In this document: positions 1-10,133 of the stretch, piece by piece | Position numbering within the stretch: the stretch's first letter is position 1 | Layout: each line of letters opens with the position of its first letter | Source: Symbiodinium kawagutii | Lineage: Eukaryota > Sar > Dinophyceae > Suessiales > Symbiodiniaceae | Assembly (NCBI GenBank): GCA_009767595.1 | Contig: VSDK01001858.1 | Location: 80,071-144,070, forward strand | Reading direction: 5' to 3' | Length of the DNA stretch: 64,000 nt | Program-made: the position numbers and the translations under genes | The notes under the pieces: generated by a model | The model's database searches: none | What the model saw: the letters and a program-made list of their open reading frames with translations, nothing else | What the model was told of the DNA's origin: nothing

Positions 1-985
1 GAAGAGATGTCAGAAAGAATGTCAGAAGAGATGTCAGAAAGAATGTCAAAAGATATGTCAGAAAGAATGTCAGAGAGAATGGCAGCAGATATGTCAGAAA
101 GAATGTCCGAAGATATGCCAGAAGACATGTCAGAAGATATGTCAAAAGATATGTCAGAAAGAATGTCAGAAGACATGTCAGAAGAGATGCCAGAAAGAAT
201 GTCAGAAGAGATGTCAGAAAGAATGTCAGGATAAAATGACAGAAAAAATGTCAGAGAGAATGTCAGAAGAGATGTCAGAAAGAATGTCAGGATAAAATGA
301 CAGAAAAAATGTCAGAGAGAATGTCAGAAGAGATGTCAGAAAGAATGTCAGGATAAAATGACAGAAAAAATGTCAGAGAGAATGTCAGAAGATATGTCAG
401 AGAGAATGTCAAAAGATTTGCCAGAAAGAATGCCAGAGAGAATGTCAGAAAGAATGTCAGAAGAGATGTCAGAAAGAGATTGGCAGAAGATTTGTCAGAA
501 AGACTGTCAGAAGTCATGTCAGAAAGAATGTCTCAAGAGATGTCAGAAAGAATGTCAGGATAAAATGACAGAAAAAATGTCAGAGAGAATGTCAGAAGAT
601 ATTTCAGAAGACATGTCAGAAAGAATGTCAGGATAAAATGCCAGAAACAATGTCAGAGAGAATGTCAGAGAGATTGGCAGAAGCTACGTCAGAAAGAATG
701 TCAGGATAAAATGCCAGAAACAATGTCAGAGAGAATGTCAGAGAGATTGGCAGAAGCTACGTCAGAAAGAATGTCAGGATAAAATGCCAGAAACAATGTC
801 AGAGAGAATGTCAGAGAGATTGGCAGAAGCTACGTCAGAAAGAATGTCAGGATAAAATGCCAGAAACAATGTCAGAGAGAATGTCAGAGAGATTGGCAGA
901 AGCTACGTCAGAAAGAATGTCAGGATAAAATGCCAGAAACAATGTCAGAGAGAATGTCAGAAGATATTCCGGAGAGAATGTCAGA
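1..985 (+). repeat. 12-bp satellite with 61- and 73-bp higher-order units
   Basis: The array is built from degenerate 12-mers of the form AGAATGTCAGAA. Within it the marker GGATAAAATG recurs at 229, 290 and 351 (61-bp spacing) and then at 631, 704, 777, 850 and 923 (73-bp spacing), and the 73-bp units are almost identical. Both spacings equal 12n+1, so each higher-order unit shifts the reading frame by one. The Met-Ser-Glu-Arg peptides in two short open frames are therefore a by-product of the repeat and not a conserved protein. The array runs off the left edge of the window. Confidence 0.95.
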
Positions 986-1050
986 CAAAAGTGGAGTCAA
1001 CAAGTGGTGTTGACATGACACGGTGGGGATCACTCGAAGTAAAGTAATTC
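985..1050 (+). repeat. Array-flanking sequence shared in inverted orientation with 47517-47590
   Basis: About 65 bases after the satellite, including GTGGGGATCACTCGAA at 1023-1038, recur as a reverse complement at 47517-47590 with only a few mismatches, again directly beside a 12-bp satellite array. The flank and the array therefore travel together as one repeated unit. A shorter match to the conserved core occurs at about 55327-55345. Confidence 0.85.
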
Positions 1051-1401
1051 ATGTTTTTAACATTTTTTTTAGAGTTTCTCTTTTGTCGGCCCGTTCTTGC
1101 AGCGCGTCAGGTCGATGTCCATCTCACAGTCAAACCCGGCACTGCTGCCCGCACAGGCGCACGTGGTGACGGTGGCGGTCGCATTCCATTTTTTTTAGAT
1201 CATGGATACATCATTGTCAATAAACCACCCATACGTGACGAAGCCATCCGCTGCTTGTGTCTCGAAACCTTATTTCCTGATAGTCTTGCTGAAGGGGCAT
1301 ATGTTTATCTTTCAGCAAGACTATCAGCAATGGATAGCAATGGTTTGTTGCTGTTGCAATGGCAACTCCGAAGGTTTAATCTGTTGGCATCAGTGGTTTA
1401 G
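1051..1401 (+). CDS. Unrecognised open frame beside the satellite flank
   Basis: A 116-codon frame opens with ATG and follows the array flank directly. Its middle part (about 1095-1190) is GC-rich and has ordinary amino-acid composition, unlike the T-rich ends. I recognise no domain. It could be a fragment of the mobile unit that carries the satellite flank, or chance. The long T run at about 1189-1197 argues against a single intact exon. Confidence 0.2.
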   Translation: MFLTFFLEFLFCRPVLAARQVDVHLTVKPGTAARTGARGDGGGRIPFFLDHGYIIVNKPPIRDEAIRCLCLETLFPDSLAEGAYVYLSARLSAMDSNGLLLLQWQLRRFNLLASVV

Positions 1402-1816
1402 GCGAGCCCAGGTGCAGAAGCTGTAGCATTCTTTGGATCACTGATTCGAGGCGCAAGAAGAGACTTTCCTCACAAATGTAGGGACGCCACCAGCAAAGTC
1501 CTCCAAGGGTGACTGGGCTAGCGACGCTGGCTGTTGCATGTTGATTTTCTCCAGGATGCTGGGACCAAGATGAAGGGATTTTTTGAGAAGCTGAGGGGTA
1601 AACCTACGATGTACCCACCAATTCAATTCGTGTAGCTACACCTTGGCAACCCCAGCGCTGAAGCATTTTTTGAGGGACGTGCCAACCTCTTTCTTTCAGA
1701 AGAGTCTCAGTGGAGTAATGAGGGTGGCACACCCCACAGTTGATTCATTGGCCTGAAATCAGGGTAGCTGGGCACTTGATCGTCAACATCAACCACGGTC
1801 AGCGATCTGTTGAGGT

Positions 1817-1993
1817 ATGGCAAGGCAGCTGATGTCGTTGCCTTTCAAGGACTTCCAAGATCGGATTCTGAAAGATCGAAACCCGGCAGCAACGAGCACG
1901 GGCCATCGTCATTTGCTGCATGGTGATGGTGCTGATGCTGAGAAAGGGTTGCTGTCCCTGGTGTTGTTGGGGTTGGCCCCATCCACATCATGA
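1817..1993 (+). CDS. Small unrecognised ORF (58 aa)
   Basis: The frame starts with ATG at 1817 and ends with TGA at 1991-1993. It begins MARQLMSLPFKDFQDRILKD and contains a mixture of charged and hydrophobic residues that looks coding. No family is recognised. It could be a first exon with read-through into an intron or a chance frame; nothing upstream marks a promoter. Confidence 0.25.
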   Translation: MARQLMSLPFKDFQDRILKDRNPAATSTGHRHLLHGDGADAEKGLLSLVLLGLAPSTS

Positions 1994-2103
1994 TGCGTGA
2001 TCATCCAAACTATGCACCCGAACCACACGCACCAGCACGCTCTCAGAATCATCGACTTCTTCTCCCCAGATGAGAAACAGATACCCCAAGGGGTGCCCCA
2101 TAC

Positions 2104-2156
2104 CCCTACCCTTGGGCTGTTCATCAGGGGCCCTGAGTTCACAGCCAAGGGTAGGG
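2104..2156. repeat. Inverted repeat with a near-palindromic loop
   Basis: The arm at 2104-2120 pairs with 2141-2156 over 16 positions with one bulged base. The 20-base loop between them contains TCAGGGGCCCTGA, itself almost a palindrome. The whole segment could form a cruciform in DNA or a strong hairpin in RNA. No U-run follows, so it is not a bacterial-type terminator. Confidence 0.8.
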
Positions 2157-2164
2157 CCATACAT

Positions 2165-2640
2165 AGCATTTGAGCTCAGAGGTGTCCATGTGTAACTGCG
2201 CAGTGATGGCAATCGGGTTAGTCCGTAGAAGCCAGCATTAAGTTAGTCAATTACAGGGAAAAGTTCCCTTCAAAAGGGCGCCCTGGTAAAAAGAACAGCT
2301 GGGTTCGCCCGGTAGCTGTGACCAAGCATCCGTAAACTTGGGGGACTCGGATCGCCACCTTGGTAGTCATTCTACCTGGCTGCCAATATGGCAATGGCTA
2401 CAGTACAGTGTACCATTTTTCACTATCGCCATGGGGTACCTATCACCATAGGGTACCAATTATCCATCAGTTTGACCGCTATAATTCAAGCATTCTAACT
2501 TTTCATTAAGACAAATTACCATCAGTGTCCATCAGCCAATAGTTTAGAGCTATTCGTAGTCATCTATGATTACAACCGCCATAGCCAGGGGTTTGGTCGG
2601 CAACTGCCATAGCGCCCCCAGGTGAGCCCGATGCCTGCGA
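2165..2640. other. No gene seen
   Basis: A moderately AT-rich stretch with no convincing open frame. It contains repeated GGGTACC-like words near 2430-2460, which may be debris of the second inverted-repeat element family described below, but the match is too weak to call. Confidence 0.5.
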
Positions 2641-2656
2641 TCCTTCCCCGCAGCGT

Positions 2657-2989
2657 TTGTTTGATCGCCGCTTCCGGCGGAATCTGACGGTGCTGCCACC
2701 TGCCACCACGGAGTCCAGAGCAGGTTTGGCGCCCTTTTTTCCTGGGAAAACTCATGGAAACCCATGGAAATGTGTCGGAACATCTGCGTTGGAAACCCCT
2801 GTGGCATCTAAAACTGAGTGGTCAGAACAAGGGTTTCTACCTGTAGATTTGCCCAGAAAGGCCATGAAAAGCCAACAGAATGAGACACGTATTGAAATTG
2901 ATCGATATTTTCCGAAGAATCAGGCTGATATGATCCACATGTTCCCTTGTTGCCAGGCTTTGCCATTCAAGCGGGAACACCATGGTTGA
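2657..2989 (+). CDS. Unrecognised ORF (110 aa)
   Basis: An ATG-initiated frame of 110 codons in non-repetitive sequence ends with TGA. The second half is rich in charged residues and reads like a globular protein. I recognise no domain. No splice-site pair or neighbouring exon supports it, so it may be one exon of a longer gene or a chance frame. Confidence 0.25.
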   Translation: MFDRRFRRNLTVLPPATTESRAGLAPFFPGKTHGNPWKCVGTSALETPVASKTEWSEQGFLPVDLPRKAMKSQQNETRIEIDRYFPKNQADMIHMFPCCQALPFKREHHG

Positions 2990-3258
2990 GGTATGATGTG
3001 GATTTCGGAAGAAAATCAACCGAAGAGGATCAACTTCATTTCAGTGTGATTGCCAGTTTATTTTTTGAAGCTTTGGCATTTGTAGTACCATCAGGCTGAT
3101 ATCGTTAATATCATTTTCCCCGCCCGTTTTCTTCAAATTAGATACTTCCACATAGAGAGTCCCTCAGAGAGACATCCCTGAAACACGGTGTTCCAGACCT
3201 ACATGCTGATGTTTTTTGTTTACACTTAAGGCTGTTTAAGGTTCTTGAATGACAGTCA

Positions 3259-3366
3259 TCATGATGATGATGATGATGATGATGATGGTGATGGTGATGG
3301 TGATGGTGATGGTGATGGTGATGGTGATGGTGATGATGATGGTGATGGTGATGGTGATGGTGATGG

Positions 3367-3407
<41 letters not shown>

Positions 3408-3414
3408 CTGATGC

Positions 3415-3449
<35 letters not shown>

Positions 3450-3645
3450 GTGGTGATGATGATGGTGATGATGATGATGATGATGATGGTGGTGATGATG
3501 ATGGTGATGGTGATGATGGTGATGCTGGTGATGACGGTGATGCTGGTGGTGGTGATGATGATGGCGATGATGGCGATGATGATGGTGGTGATGATGATGG
3601 TGATGACGGTGATGACCGTGATGATGGTGACGATGATGGTGATGA

Positions 3646-3677
<32 letters not shown>

Positions 3678-4318
3678 ATGATGGTGATGGTGATGACGGT
3701 GATGATGATAGTGATGGTGGTGGTGGTGGTGATGATGGTGATGATGGTGATGATGATGGTGATGGCGGTGGTGGTGGTGATGATGATGACGATGATGGTG
3801 ATGATGGAGAAGACCGTGATGATGGTGATGACGGTGATGACCGTGATGATGGTGATGACGGTGATGACCGTGATGATGGTGATGACGGTGATGACCGTGA
3901 TGATGGTGATGACGGTGATGACCGTGATGATGGTGATGACGGTGATGACCGTGATGATGGTGATGACGGTGATGACCGTGATGATGGTGATGACGGTGAT
4001 GACCGTGATGATGGTGATGACGGTGATGACCGTGATGATGGTGATGATGATGCTGCTGATGATGATGATGATGATGATGATGATGGTGATGACCGTGATG
4101 ATGGTGATGATGATGGTGATGATGGTGATGACCGTGATGATGGTGATGATGATGGTGATGATGTTGATGATGATGATGGTGGTGGTGGTGATGATGGTGA
4201 TGATGGTGATGATGATGGTGATGGTGGTGGTGATGATGGTGATGATGGTGATGATGGTGATGATGGTGGTGATGGCGGTGGTGGTGGTGATGATGGTGAT
4301 GACGAAGAAAAGATATAA
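3259..4318. repeat. GAT/GGT trinucleotide array
   Basis: More than 1 kb of GAT, GGT and GAC triplets. Because the unit is a triplet, several frames on both strands stay open for over 350 codons, giving poly-Asp/Gly or Met/Val on the plus strand and Ile/Thr or Ser/Pro on the minus strand. No frame shows composition other than that dictated by the repeat, so no gene is called. Confidence 0.97.
3810..4045. repeat. 27-bp minisatellite inside the trinucleotide array
   Basis: The word GACCG recurs at exact 27-bp spacing nine times (about 3812, 3839, 3866, 3893, 3920, 3947, 3974, 4001 and 4028). Each unit is nine GAT/GAC/GGT/CGT triplets. The units are essentially identical, indicating recent expansion compared with the more irregular flanks. 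Confidence 0.93.
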
Positions 4319-4352
4319 TTCAATACGTGCATAAGCGGCCATCTACAACTCA

Positions 4353-4511
4353 ATGTCAATACATAGCCACAAAAACTGGCTTGTATCCCTGTGGCTGCTG
4401 AAGCCCGATGATTTTTCGCGTTACTTCGGGGCCTTTGCGCCAGTCCTTCGAGCGAGCAATCATGGACTGCCACCGCTGCCACAGAAGGCGCAGCATGCTG
4501 CAGGGGAGTTT
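4353..4511 (+). CDS. Candidate exon, unrecognised
   Basis: An open frame from ATG 4353 encodes ordinary, non-repetitive protein sequence and runs to a possible GTACGG donor at 4512. An alternative GTCAGT donor lies at 4517. With the 4512 donor the exon ends in phase 0 and would join in frame to 4710-4895 if that exon uses the AG at 4708-4709. The start is uncertain and no domain is recognised. Confidence 0.3.
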
Positions 4512-4709
4512 GTACGGTCAGTAATTATGGTAAATCAGCAAGTAAATATACTTCGGACTAACTTTTTATTGGGGTTCAGCAAGGGGAGGAACCACAAGTA
4601 AATAAGTTGAAATATATAAGCAAAGAGAAAGGATCCGATGGAGAGAGAGAGGGAGAGAAACACTTTTGATAATTTGTTTGTTCAAAAGAAAAAATCCTAC
4701 ATTGCAGAG

Positions 4710-4895
4710 GCCATGAAGCTGGGATGGCAGCAGCTCACCGCAGGGAAGCAACTGGGAGCCGGAACGGGAACGTCCCAACGGCGCCAGTGCCCATTCAGCA
4801 GCATACTTGAGGAGTGCATGGGGACGTTTATGGGTTCCGCGTGGCTGGGCTGGCTGTTTGGCAAGCTGGGTGCGGAAAAGCCCAAATCTACGGTG
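4710..4895 (+). CDS. Candidate internal exon, unrecognised
   Basis: A GC-rich island encodes AMKLGWQQLTAGKQLGAG followed by about 44 further residues with no stop, then a GTAATT donor at 4896. The acceptor is TTGCAG or TTGCAGAG at 4706-4709. The contrast in base composition with both flanks, and the clean borders, make this one of the better exon candidates. A Gly/Leu/Trp-rich stretch near the end could be membrane-associated. No family is recognised. Confidence 0.42.
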
Positions 4896-5477
4896 GTAAT
4901 TTTTTAAGGTACCTGTGAAGCCATTGGGTAGGCTACGGACAGTGGGAGCGGAGATGTTGGTCACGCACTGATTTCTGGAACAGCTGTTTTTTTCCTGCAA
5001 ACATTTTTAAGCGTACTTGTGGGTCTGCTACAGTAATCTCTGCCCTACATAAAAACATTCCAGCCAGCAAACGGAACGATATCGGTCCAACGCTGAAGCA
5101 TTCCGGCTTTCAATGCAGCCGCTTTCATTGCCTTACTTGGCTTTTTCATCCGCCATTTTTCCACCCTGTCCAAATGGCGGTTGGACACCACTGCAGGACA
5201 TGTTTGTCACACTTTGTTTTGCCGGAGCTCCTTCCTTTTTTCACTGGTCACTCGAAGATCCTGGATGCAGAGAACCGACAACTCATAGTCCCTTGGCAGA
5301 TTTTGACTGATCCCCTGCTGAGTCGTTGCATTGAACGTTGAAATGTAGAGATTTCAGGGGTAGCAATAGCAGCTAGCAATGGATAGTATTCATCAGCTGG
5401 TCAGGAAGCTCTAAGTCCAAATCAATGCATGGTTTAGCAACCCTGTTTTGGGGTTGCAGGATGTATGGATTTCATTT

Positions 5478-5660
5478 GTGCGTCATCATAATCATCATAA
5501 TCATAGTAATGACAATAATCATAACAACTATTTTCATCGGCATCGTCATCGCCATCGCCCTCATCGTCATCACTATCATCATCATAATCACCATCATTTT
5601 CACCAGCACCGTCAGCATTGTCATCATCGTCAGCGTCATCATCATCAGCTGTGGCTTGAT
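5478..5660. repeat. Imperfect CAT/ATC repeat
   Basis: An interrupted CATCAT / ATCATA array, complementary in type to the GAT array at 3.3-4.3 kb but much more degenerate. Open frames through it encode His- or Ile-rich peptides dictated by the repeat. Confidence 0.85.
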
Positions 5661-5874
5661 TGATGCCAGATACATCCAGATACCAAATGTGTGATTAATT
5701 GGTGGGGATGATTTGGACACCATGTTTTCCTTCCTCCAAACAGAAACCACCAACTGGGAGCAGGGAAGTGTTCTGTTTTGGCTGGCGCAAGCTGCCCCAT
5801 CTTTTATGCTTATGACTATCCAGGCAACCGTTTGTGATTGGAAGCTCTGGGACTAGGGGGGTGATCCTCAGCAG

Positions 5875-5981
5875 AGGACAAAGATGTTTTGGCAATGGCT
5901 GGAGTCTTGCAGCACTTGCATCCCAGCGTCATCAATCTGAGCATCTTGGACAGTGGGAATCTGGAGTTTGGGGCCCCGTAG
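5875..5981 (+). CDS. Candidate 3' exon, leucine-rich
   Basis: After a CAGCAG acceptor the frame reads DKDVLAMAGVLQHLHPSVIN and continues with a leucine pattern of the L-x-x-L-x-L type, ending at TAG 5979-5981. The spacing of hydrophobic residues resembles one leucine-rich repeat. It might belong with the LRR-like exon at 6980-7105, but a stop codon closes this frame, so either the exon has an unrecognised donor before the TAG or it ends a separate gene. Confidence 0.3.
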
Positions 5982-6610
5982 ATGGTTGATGATGGTTGCA
6001 TTGTTGACGCTTCGGAAGGTGTTCCAAAGCATGACCATCAGTACATTTTGCTCAGGGTGTGAATGACTCCGCGGCTTTGCAGCGGGTTTAAGTCACAGTG
6101 ACTTCGTTCTATCGCGATCACTCTGCCGGAAATCTTTGTCAAAGGAACGTGACGTTCCAGATGAAAAAGTTACAGGAAGAGCATTTCTAAAGCGCAGTCT
6201 ACAAGTTGTGCTTCCCTTCGGTCATTTGCAGCTACAGATGTGTACCTGCAAGATCCTGCAATGATGCATTTTCACTGACTAAGAACTGCTGAATATTGCT
6301 CATGATTCAGTAGTTGATTACATGTTTGACTCTTCAATTGCAGTGAACATGGCCACAATCACAGGTAAATGTGGACAGGTTGTGTCACAGCTGTGAGGCA
6401 ACAACATCCTGTTGACCGATCAATCCATGGTGCCATTCCTGGAAGCAGCTCCTCAGTCCGAAGCTCTTTTTCAGGAGTGGATTTGTATGTTTCTAAGTGG
6501 TAATAGTGGTTGATAATCCCATAAGGGTTTAATATAAGTTATGGTTTATGGACCGTGAGACTGAACTTTTAAGGGTTTCTGAGGGTTATAATGAGTTGAT
6601 TTGTCAATAA

Positions 6611-6688
6611 CTGGTCGGTGGCTTGATTTACGTTTTTTATTCTCCCTGGCAATTATTAACACACAGTGGTGGTTCAACCCCCAACCAG
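6611..6688. mobile_element. MITE-like element, family 1, copy A
   Basis: A 78-bp element bounded by CTGGTCGGTGGCTTG at the left and the near reverse complement ending CCCCCAACCAG at the right. The same termini and an AATGATTAACAAA-like core recur at 24517-24616, 28815-28930, 60754-60865 and 63730-63839. The flanks share TAA on both sides, a possible target-site duplication. There is no coding capacity. Confidence 0.7.
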
Positions 6689-6979
6689 TAATAATGGTTG
6701 ATAATCTGGCCATCTCACTTGACTTTAGTTGTCTAGATCTCCCTTCACCAAATGGCTATAGGAGAGGCTTCAGCCAAACCAGTACAGAAGCATTTGCTGC
6801 AGAGGGTGCACACAATGATTTGAGTCTGGAATCTTTCAAAAAGCACCCAAAGAATAGCTTGGGCTTATGCAAGGGAATCATGATTTGTGGAGAGCAATCT
6901 TGAAGTCACATGATTTATCATGTGTGTTAAGGTAGATAACAAACTCGTGGGTGGCCACCAGGAGTGCACAATTCGTCAG

Positions 6980-7105
6980 GTTTTGAGGCAACCCTCGGGC
7001 TGCTTGCTGACCTTGCAGCTTCAGCGCTGCCACGTGGGCTACAACTCCTGCGTCAAGTTGGCCAGCCTTTTGGAGAGCCACTGGCCGGCCACCATCGCTG
7101 GGAGT
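6980..7105 (+). CDS. Candidate LRR (RNI-like) exon
   Basis: Between a CGTCAG acceptor and a GTCAGC donor lie exactly 42 codons in phase 0-0. The peptide contains LLTLQLQRCHVGYNSCVKLA followed by SLLE, which fits the ribonuclease-inhibitor-type leucine-rich repeat pattern LxxLxLxxC/N...xxLaxxL. RNI-like LRR proteins form protein-binding horseshoes; the partner is unknown. A minus-strand frame over the same bases is also open but does not match a repeat motif. It may belong to the same gene type as the exons near 18.4-19.2 kb. Confidence 0.42.
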
Positions 7106-7397
7106 GTCAGCCATCAATCAATGCATTAATGGTAGGGTAAGGGGTAGGGGCAGGGGGTAGATCCAGATGAACCAACATGAACCAACCCTAGTTCCCGTGC
7201 TCAAAAGCTTGTGATCTACCATATCCATAGCTGCTTGGATTTGAGATGGTTGGCTGGCTGACCAGTATTTTTTGGGTGGCGCAGCAATGATCCTTTGATG
7301 ATGCAGTTTGCTGATTTGATTCTTTGACAAAGCCACGACATTGGAGTGCTTAGCGCGGTGCTTGCACTAGTTATCGCAGAGCATATTGGGCTTGAAA

Positions 7398-7421
7398 TTT
7401 GGCTCAAGCCTTTGGCTCGAG
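7398..7421 (+). other. Possible tandem relict DinoSL sequence
   Basis: TTTGGCTCAAG at 7398-7408 matches the last 11 bases of the dinoflagellate spliced leader exactly. It is followed at once by CCTTTGGCTCGAG, a 13-base near copy of the leader's last 15 bases with a two-base deletion and one substitution. Head-to-tail leader remnants are the known footprint of trans-spliced mRNAs that were reverse-transcribed and reinserted. Whether the sequence downstream is a retroposed gene cannot be told by eye. Confidence 0.4.
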
Positions 7422-7776
7422 ATTTTGCGTGCTGTGAGACCCCACTAGGGTGATGCATGTTGTCCCGCCTTGCTTTGAACAGATGCTATGGCTCACAAGT
7501 TTCGCCTGGCCAGAAAGTCGATGCGGATAAACAAGCTTGCCAACACGTAGCAGCTGCAATTCATTCCCTTTGCAGAAACAAGCAGCAGGACCCCCCTGTT
7601 GTACTCGTGGCACAAACTTAACCAAGATCCGTTTGCCTCAGGGACTGCTTGGATGGTCAGAACTGACCGGTTATGCGAAACTCACTCCGACACGAAGTAG
7701 CTCCACTGATTGCTTCAAAAGTAAGCGCTCATGTGCTTGCAGCCCTCCATAGAGAGCAAGCCATGAGCAAACAAAG

Positions 7777-7959
7777 ATGTTTTCCCCCGAGCCCTTGAGG
7801 ACCACACGGCTCACTGAGGAGCCTGAAATCTATGAACTTCATGTTACAATGAGCGGCCCCGGCCTCGCTGGAATCGCGGATGAAGAGATCCATGGTTCTG
7901 CGTGCTCTGGGGGAATGATTCCAGTGCATAAAGGCAAAAACTCACTTATCTTGATCTAG
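7777..7959 (+). CDS. Small unrecognised ORF (60 aa)
   Basis: The frame starts with ATG and reads MFSPEPLRTTRLTEEPEIYE, with balanced composition through about residue 50, ending at TAG. The region is richer in GC than its surroundings. It could be a first or last exon; no domain is recognised. Confidence 0.3.
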   Translation: MFSPEPLRTTRLTEEPEIYELHVTMSGPGLAGIADEEIHGSACSGGMIPVHKGKNSLILI

Positions 7960-8140
7960 CTTTCTTTCTTTTCACTCACTTTTCTTGATCTGACTTGCGT
8001 GGCGCTTTTGGTTCCTCCTTTTGTGTTGGGGCGCTGCGCGCGTGCAGAACTAGAAGGTGACTGCTGACATTGACTGTTCAATTTCATCTCGTCCGTCAGC
8101 CTGGCTGAGACAGGGGGGCCTGACGACGGCGGAGACGGAG

Positions 8141-8168
8141 AGAGAGAGAGAGAGAGAAAAAAAAAAGG
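8141..8168. repeat. AG microsatellite with A tract
   Basis: A run of AG dinucleotides followed directly by about ten A residues. Confidence 0.9.
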
Positions 8169-8275
8169 TTTGAACATGTTTACTGGACATTTCTGGCAAG
8201 TCAGGTGGCATCCAGCAGAAGATTTTTGACTTTAATATTTTTCATGTTTGCAATGATACAACATCAGCTTGCAAG

Positions 8276-8701
8276 ATGGAATTTATTTTCAAGATCGGCC
8301 ATGGACGAAGCGGGCGTGATTCCTTTCTCCATTCAGGAAATGCCTTGATGTGTTACGCATGTAGTGACTTCACCATTGGGCACCAGACAGAGACTGACGA
8401 AAAGAGCAGTTTTAGCGCTGTAAGATTCCTGTTCGAATGGGAAACCAATGACAAGCGCGCGCCTATTGGTCCTGGCGCGATCAGGGATCAGCTGGCCTGT
8501 AGAAAAGAAAGGGCTCTCATTGTATATCCTAATTGGTTGCTGATGCTGCCCATGCTTTTACGAGGAGAACTATGCTGGCATAAAATCGCCGATCATAGTA
8601 GTCAAACAACTGTTGGCGGTGTATGTCAGCATGTTTTTTCCCAGACATTTGAAATGGTTGGCTATCAAGAGGGGTTGAAGCTGCCAACCAGAGTATCATA
8701 G
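8276..8701 (+). CDS. Unrecognised ORF (141 aa)
   Basis: An ATG-initiated frame in non-repetitive sequence encodes 141 residues with no recognised motif. It spans changes in composition and has no good splice borders, so it may be chance. It is listed because a frame of this length in unique DNA is uncommon in this window. Confidence 0.2.
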   Translation: MEFIFKIGHGRSGRDSFLHSGNALMCYACSDFTIGHQTETDEKSSFSAVRFLFEWETNDKRAPIGPGAIRDQLACRKERALIVYPNWLLMLPMLLRGELCWHKIADHSSQTTVGGVCQHVFSQTFEMVGYQEGLKLPTRVS

Positions 8702-8949
8702 TGGTTCACATCATGTTGATCATGGTGGTTTGCCGGGGAAAAACAACCATGAGTCAACGTTCTGAGTAATTCATGAATGTTTGGCTGTTGGAGTTGCACT
8801 TTCTATTGTTGCGACTTCTCTAATCCTCTCACGAGGGCTGCGGTTTTGACATGTTTGTTTCGGACCCTTCCGAACAGTTTTTAATTTACATTTAGGATAA
8901 GAGTACGATCATCCTATACTAGATAAGGCTAAACCGGGTTCAATTGAGA

Positions 8950-9440
8950 ACACATTTAACGCGCTGAAACTTCATGGTGTTTGACCAAATCTTTCCTCCG
9001 TGGTCTTCACTGTGGAGGGTTGGGCCCGAATATTTTATCTATGGGTGCGTATTCATGTTTACTAAAGGTTTTCCACAAAAATCCGGAACCTTATTTTTCA
9101 AGTTTTGGGACACATGTTTGGGGCTCAGCCAAGAACATGTTTTAGGTGCTGAAACTTCATGGTGTGTGGCCAAAGCCAGTCTTCATTTGGGAGGGTTGGA
9201 CCCAAATATTCTATCCATGGGTTCGTATTCACGTTTATCAAATGTTTTGCGCAAAAATCCGGGACCTTATTTTTCAATTCTTGCCACACATGCTTGGGGC
9301 TTAGCCAAGAACATGTTTAGATGCTGAAACCGCATGGTGTTTGACCAAAACGTAGTCCGTGGGCTTCATTTTGGACGGTTGGGCCCAAAAATGTCACTTA
9401 TGGGTTCGTATTCATGTTTATGAAACTGCTGCAAAAATTT
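8950..9440 (+). repeat. Tandem repeat of about 180 bp, 2.7 copies
   Basis: GCTGAAAC followed by similar sequence begins units at 8963, 9148 and 9323, giving spacings of 185 and 175 bp. Shared landmarks include GAGGGTTGGGCCC-like, ATGGGTTCGTATTCA-like and AAGAACATGTTT words in each unit. The copies are diverged by many point changes and small indels, so the duplication is not recent. Confidence 0.85.
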
Positions 9441-9746
9441 TTGGTTTTCTCAAGGCATGAACCCCCAACAAAAACAGAAGCTATCTATTTCAAGATGATT
9501 ATAATCATGTTCATAACGGAGTACTTGTGGCTAAGCGTGCCCCATGGGAATGCCATTATGCTTCAAACGGTTGAATGAAATGTTCAATGAAATAATTTTT
9601 GAGAAACAAATCAAAACCTACATGCTTAAAACTATCTGGCCATCCAAAATTAGAAACTATCTGTTTCAAATTCTTTTGCAATCAATAATCAATGCTTATC
9701 TGCAAAACTGGTTTTGGCATCTCCCTCCCAAATTGCTATACTTGGA

Positions 9747-10133
9747 ACCCTCGCATGGTTTGAGGCTTGGGATGGCCCAAACCTATGGAAGGGTACCAAT
9801 TTCACTCATGATACCAATGCCAAAGAGCACGAAGCCACTGTACCAATTTTTTTGGCCAGCCTCCACTGACATGGGCATCTTTTTCCAACATTGCTATAGT
9901 CGGTACCCTCTCATGGCTTGAGGCTTGGGACGGCGCAACCCTGAAGGTGCCAAGTGTGCCAATTGTCCCTTTTTTGGCTAGATGGCAGCCTCACGTCCTG
10001 GCGTATTTCGCACTTCTTCAAAAACTTGGTGCAATTGGTTCCTTGCTTCGTACTTTTTAGCATTTGTACAATTGGTGAAATTGGTACCCTTCCATAGGCT
10101 TGGGCCATCGCAAGCTTCAAACCATGAGAGGGG
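9747..10133. repeat. Inverted repeat with 59-bp arms
   Basis: The segment 9747-9805 is the reverse complement of 10075-10133 at about 54 of 59 positions, with a 269-bp spacer. A more degraded plus-orientation copy follows near 10249-10297. Open frames across each arm translate to related peptides (both contain YGRVPIS), but because the arms are inverted only one can belong to any one transcript. Most likely a small inverted duplication or two insertions of one repeat. Confidence 0.8.

Noticed and set aside
1-636. Met-Ser-Glu-Arg repeat proteins
   Set aside because: Higher-order units are 12n+1 bp, so no frame is conserved over the array.
3236-4342. Open frames of 357-407 codons on both strands across the GAT array
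   Set aside because: They are produced by the triplet repeat; composition is limited to the residues the repeat permits and no unique coding sequence adjoins them.
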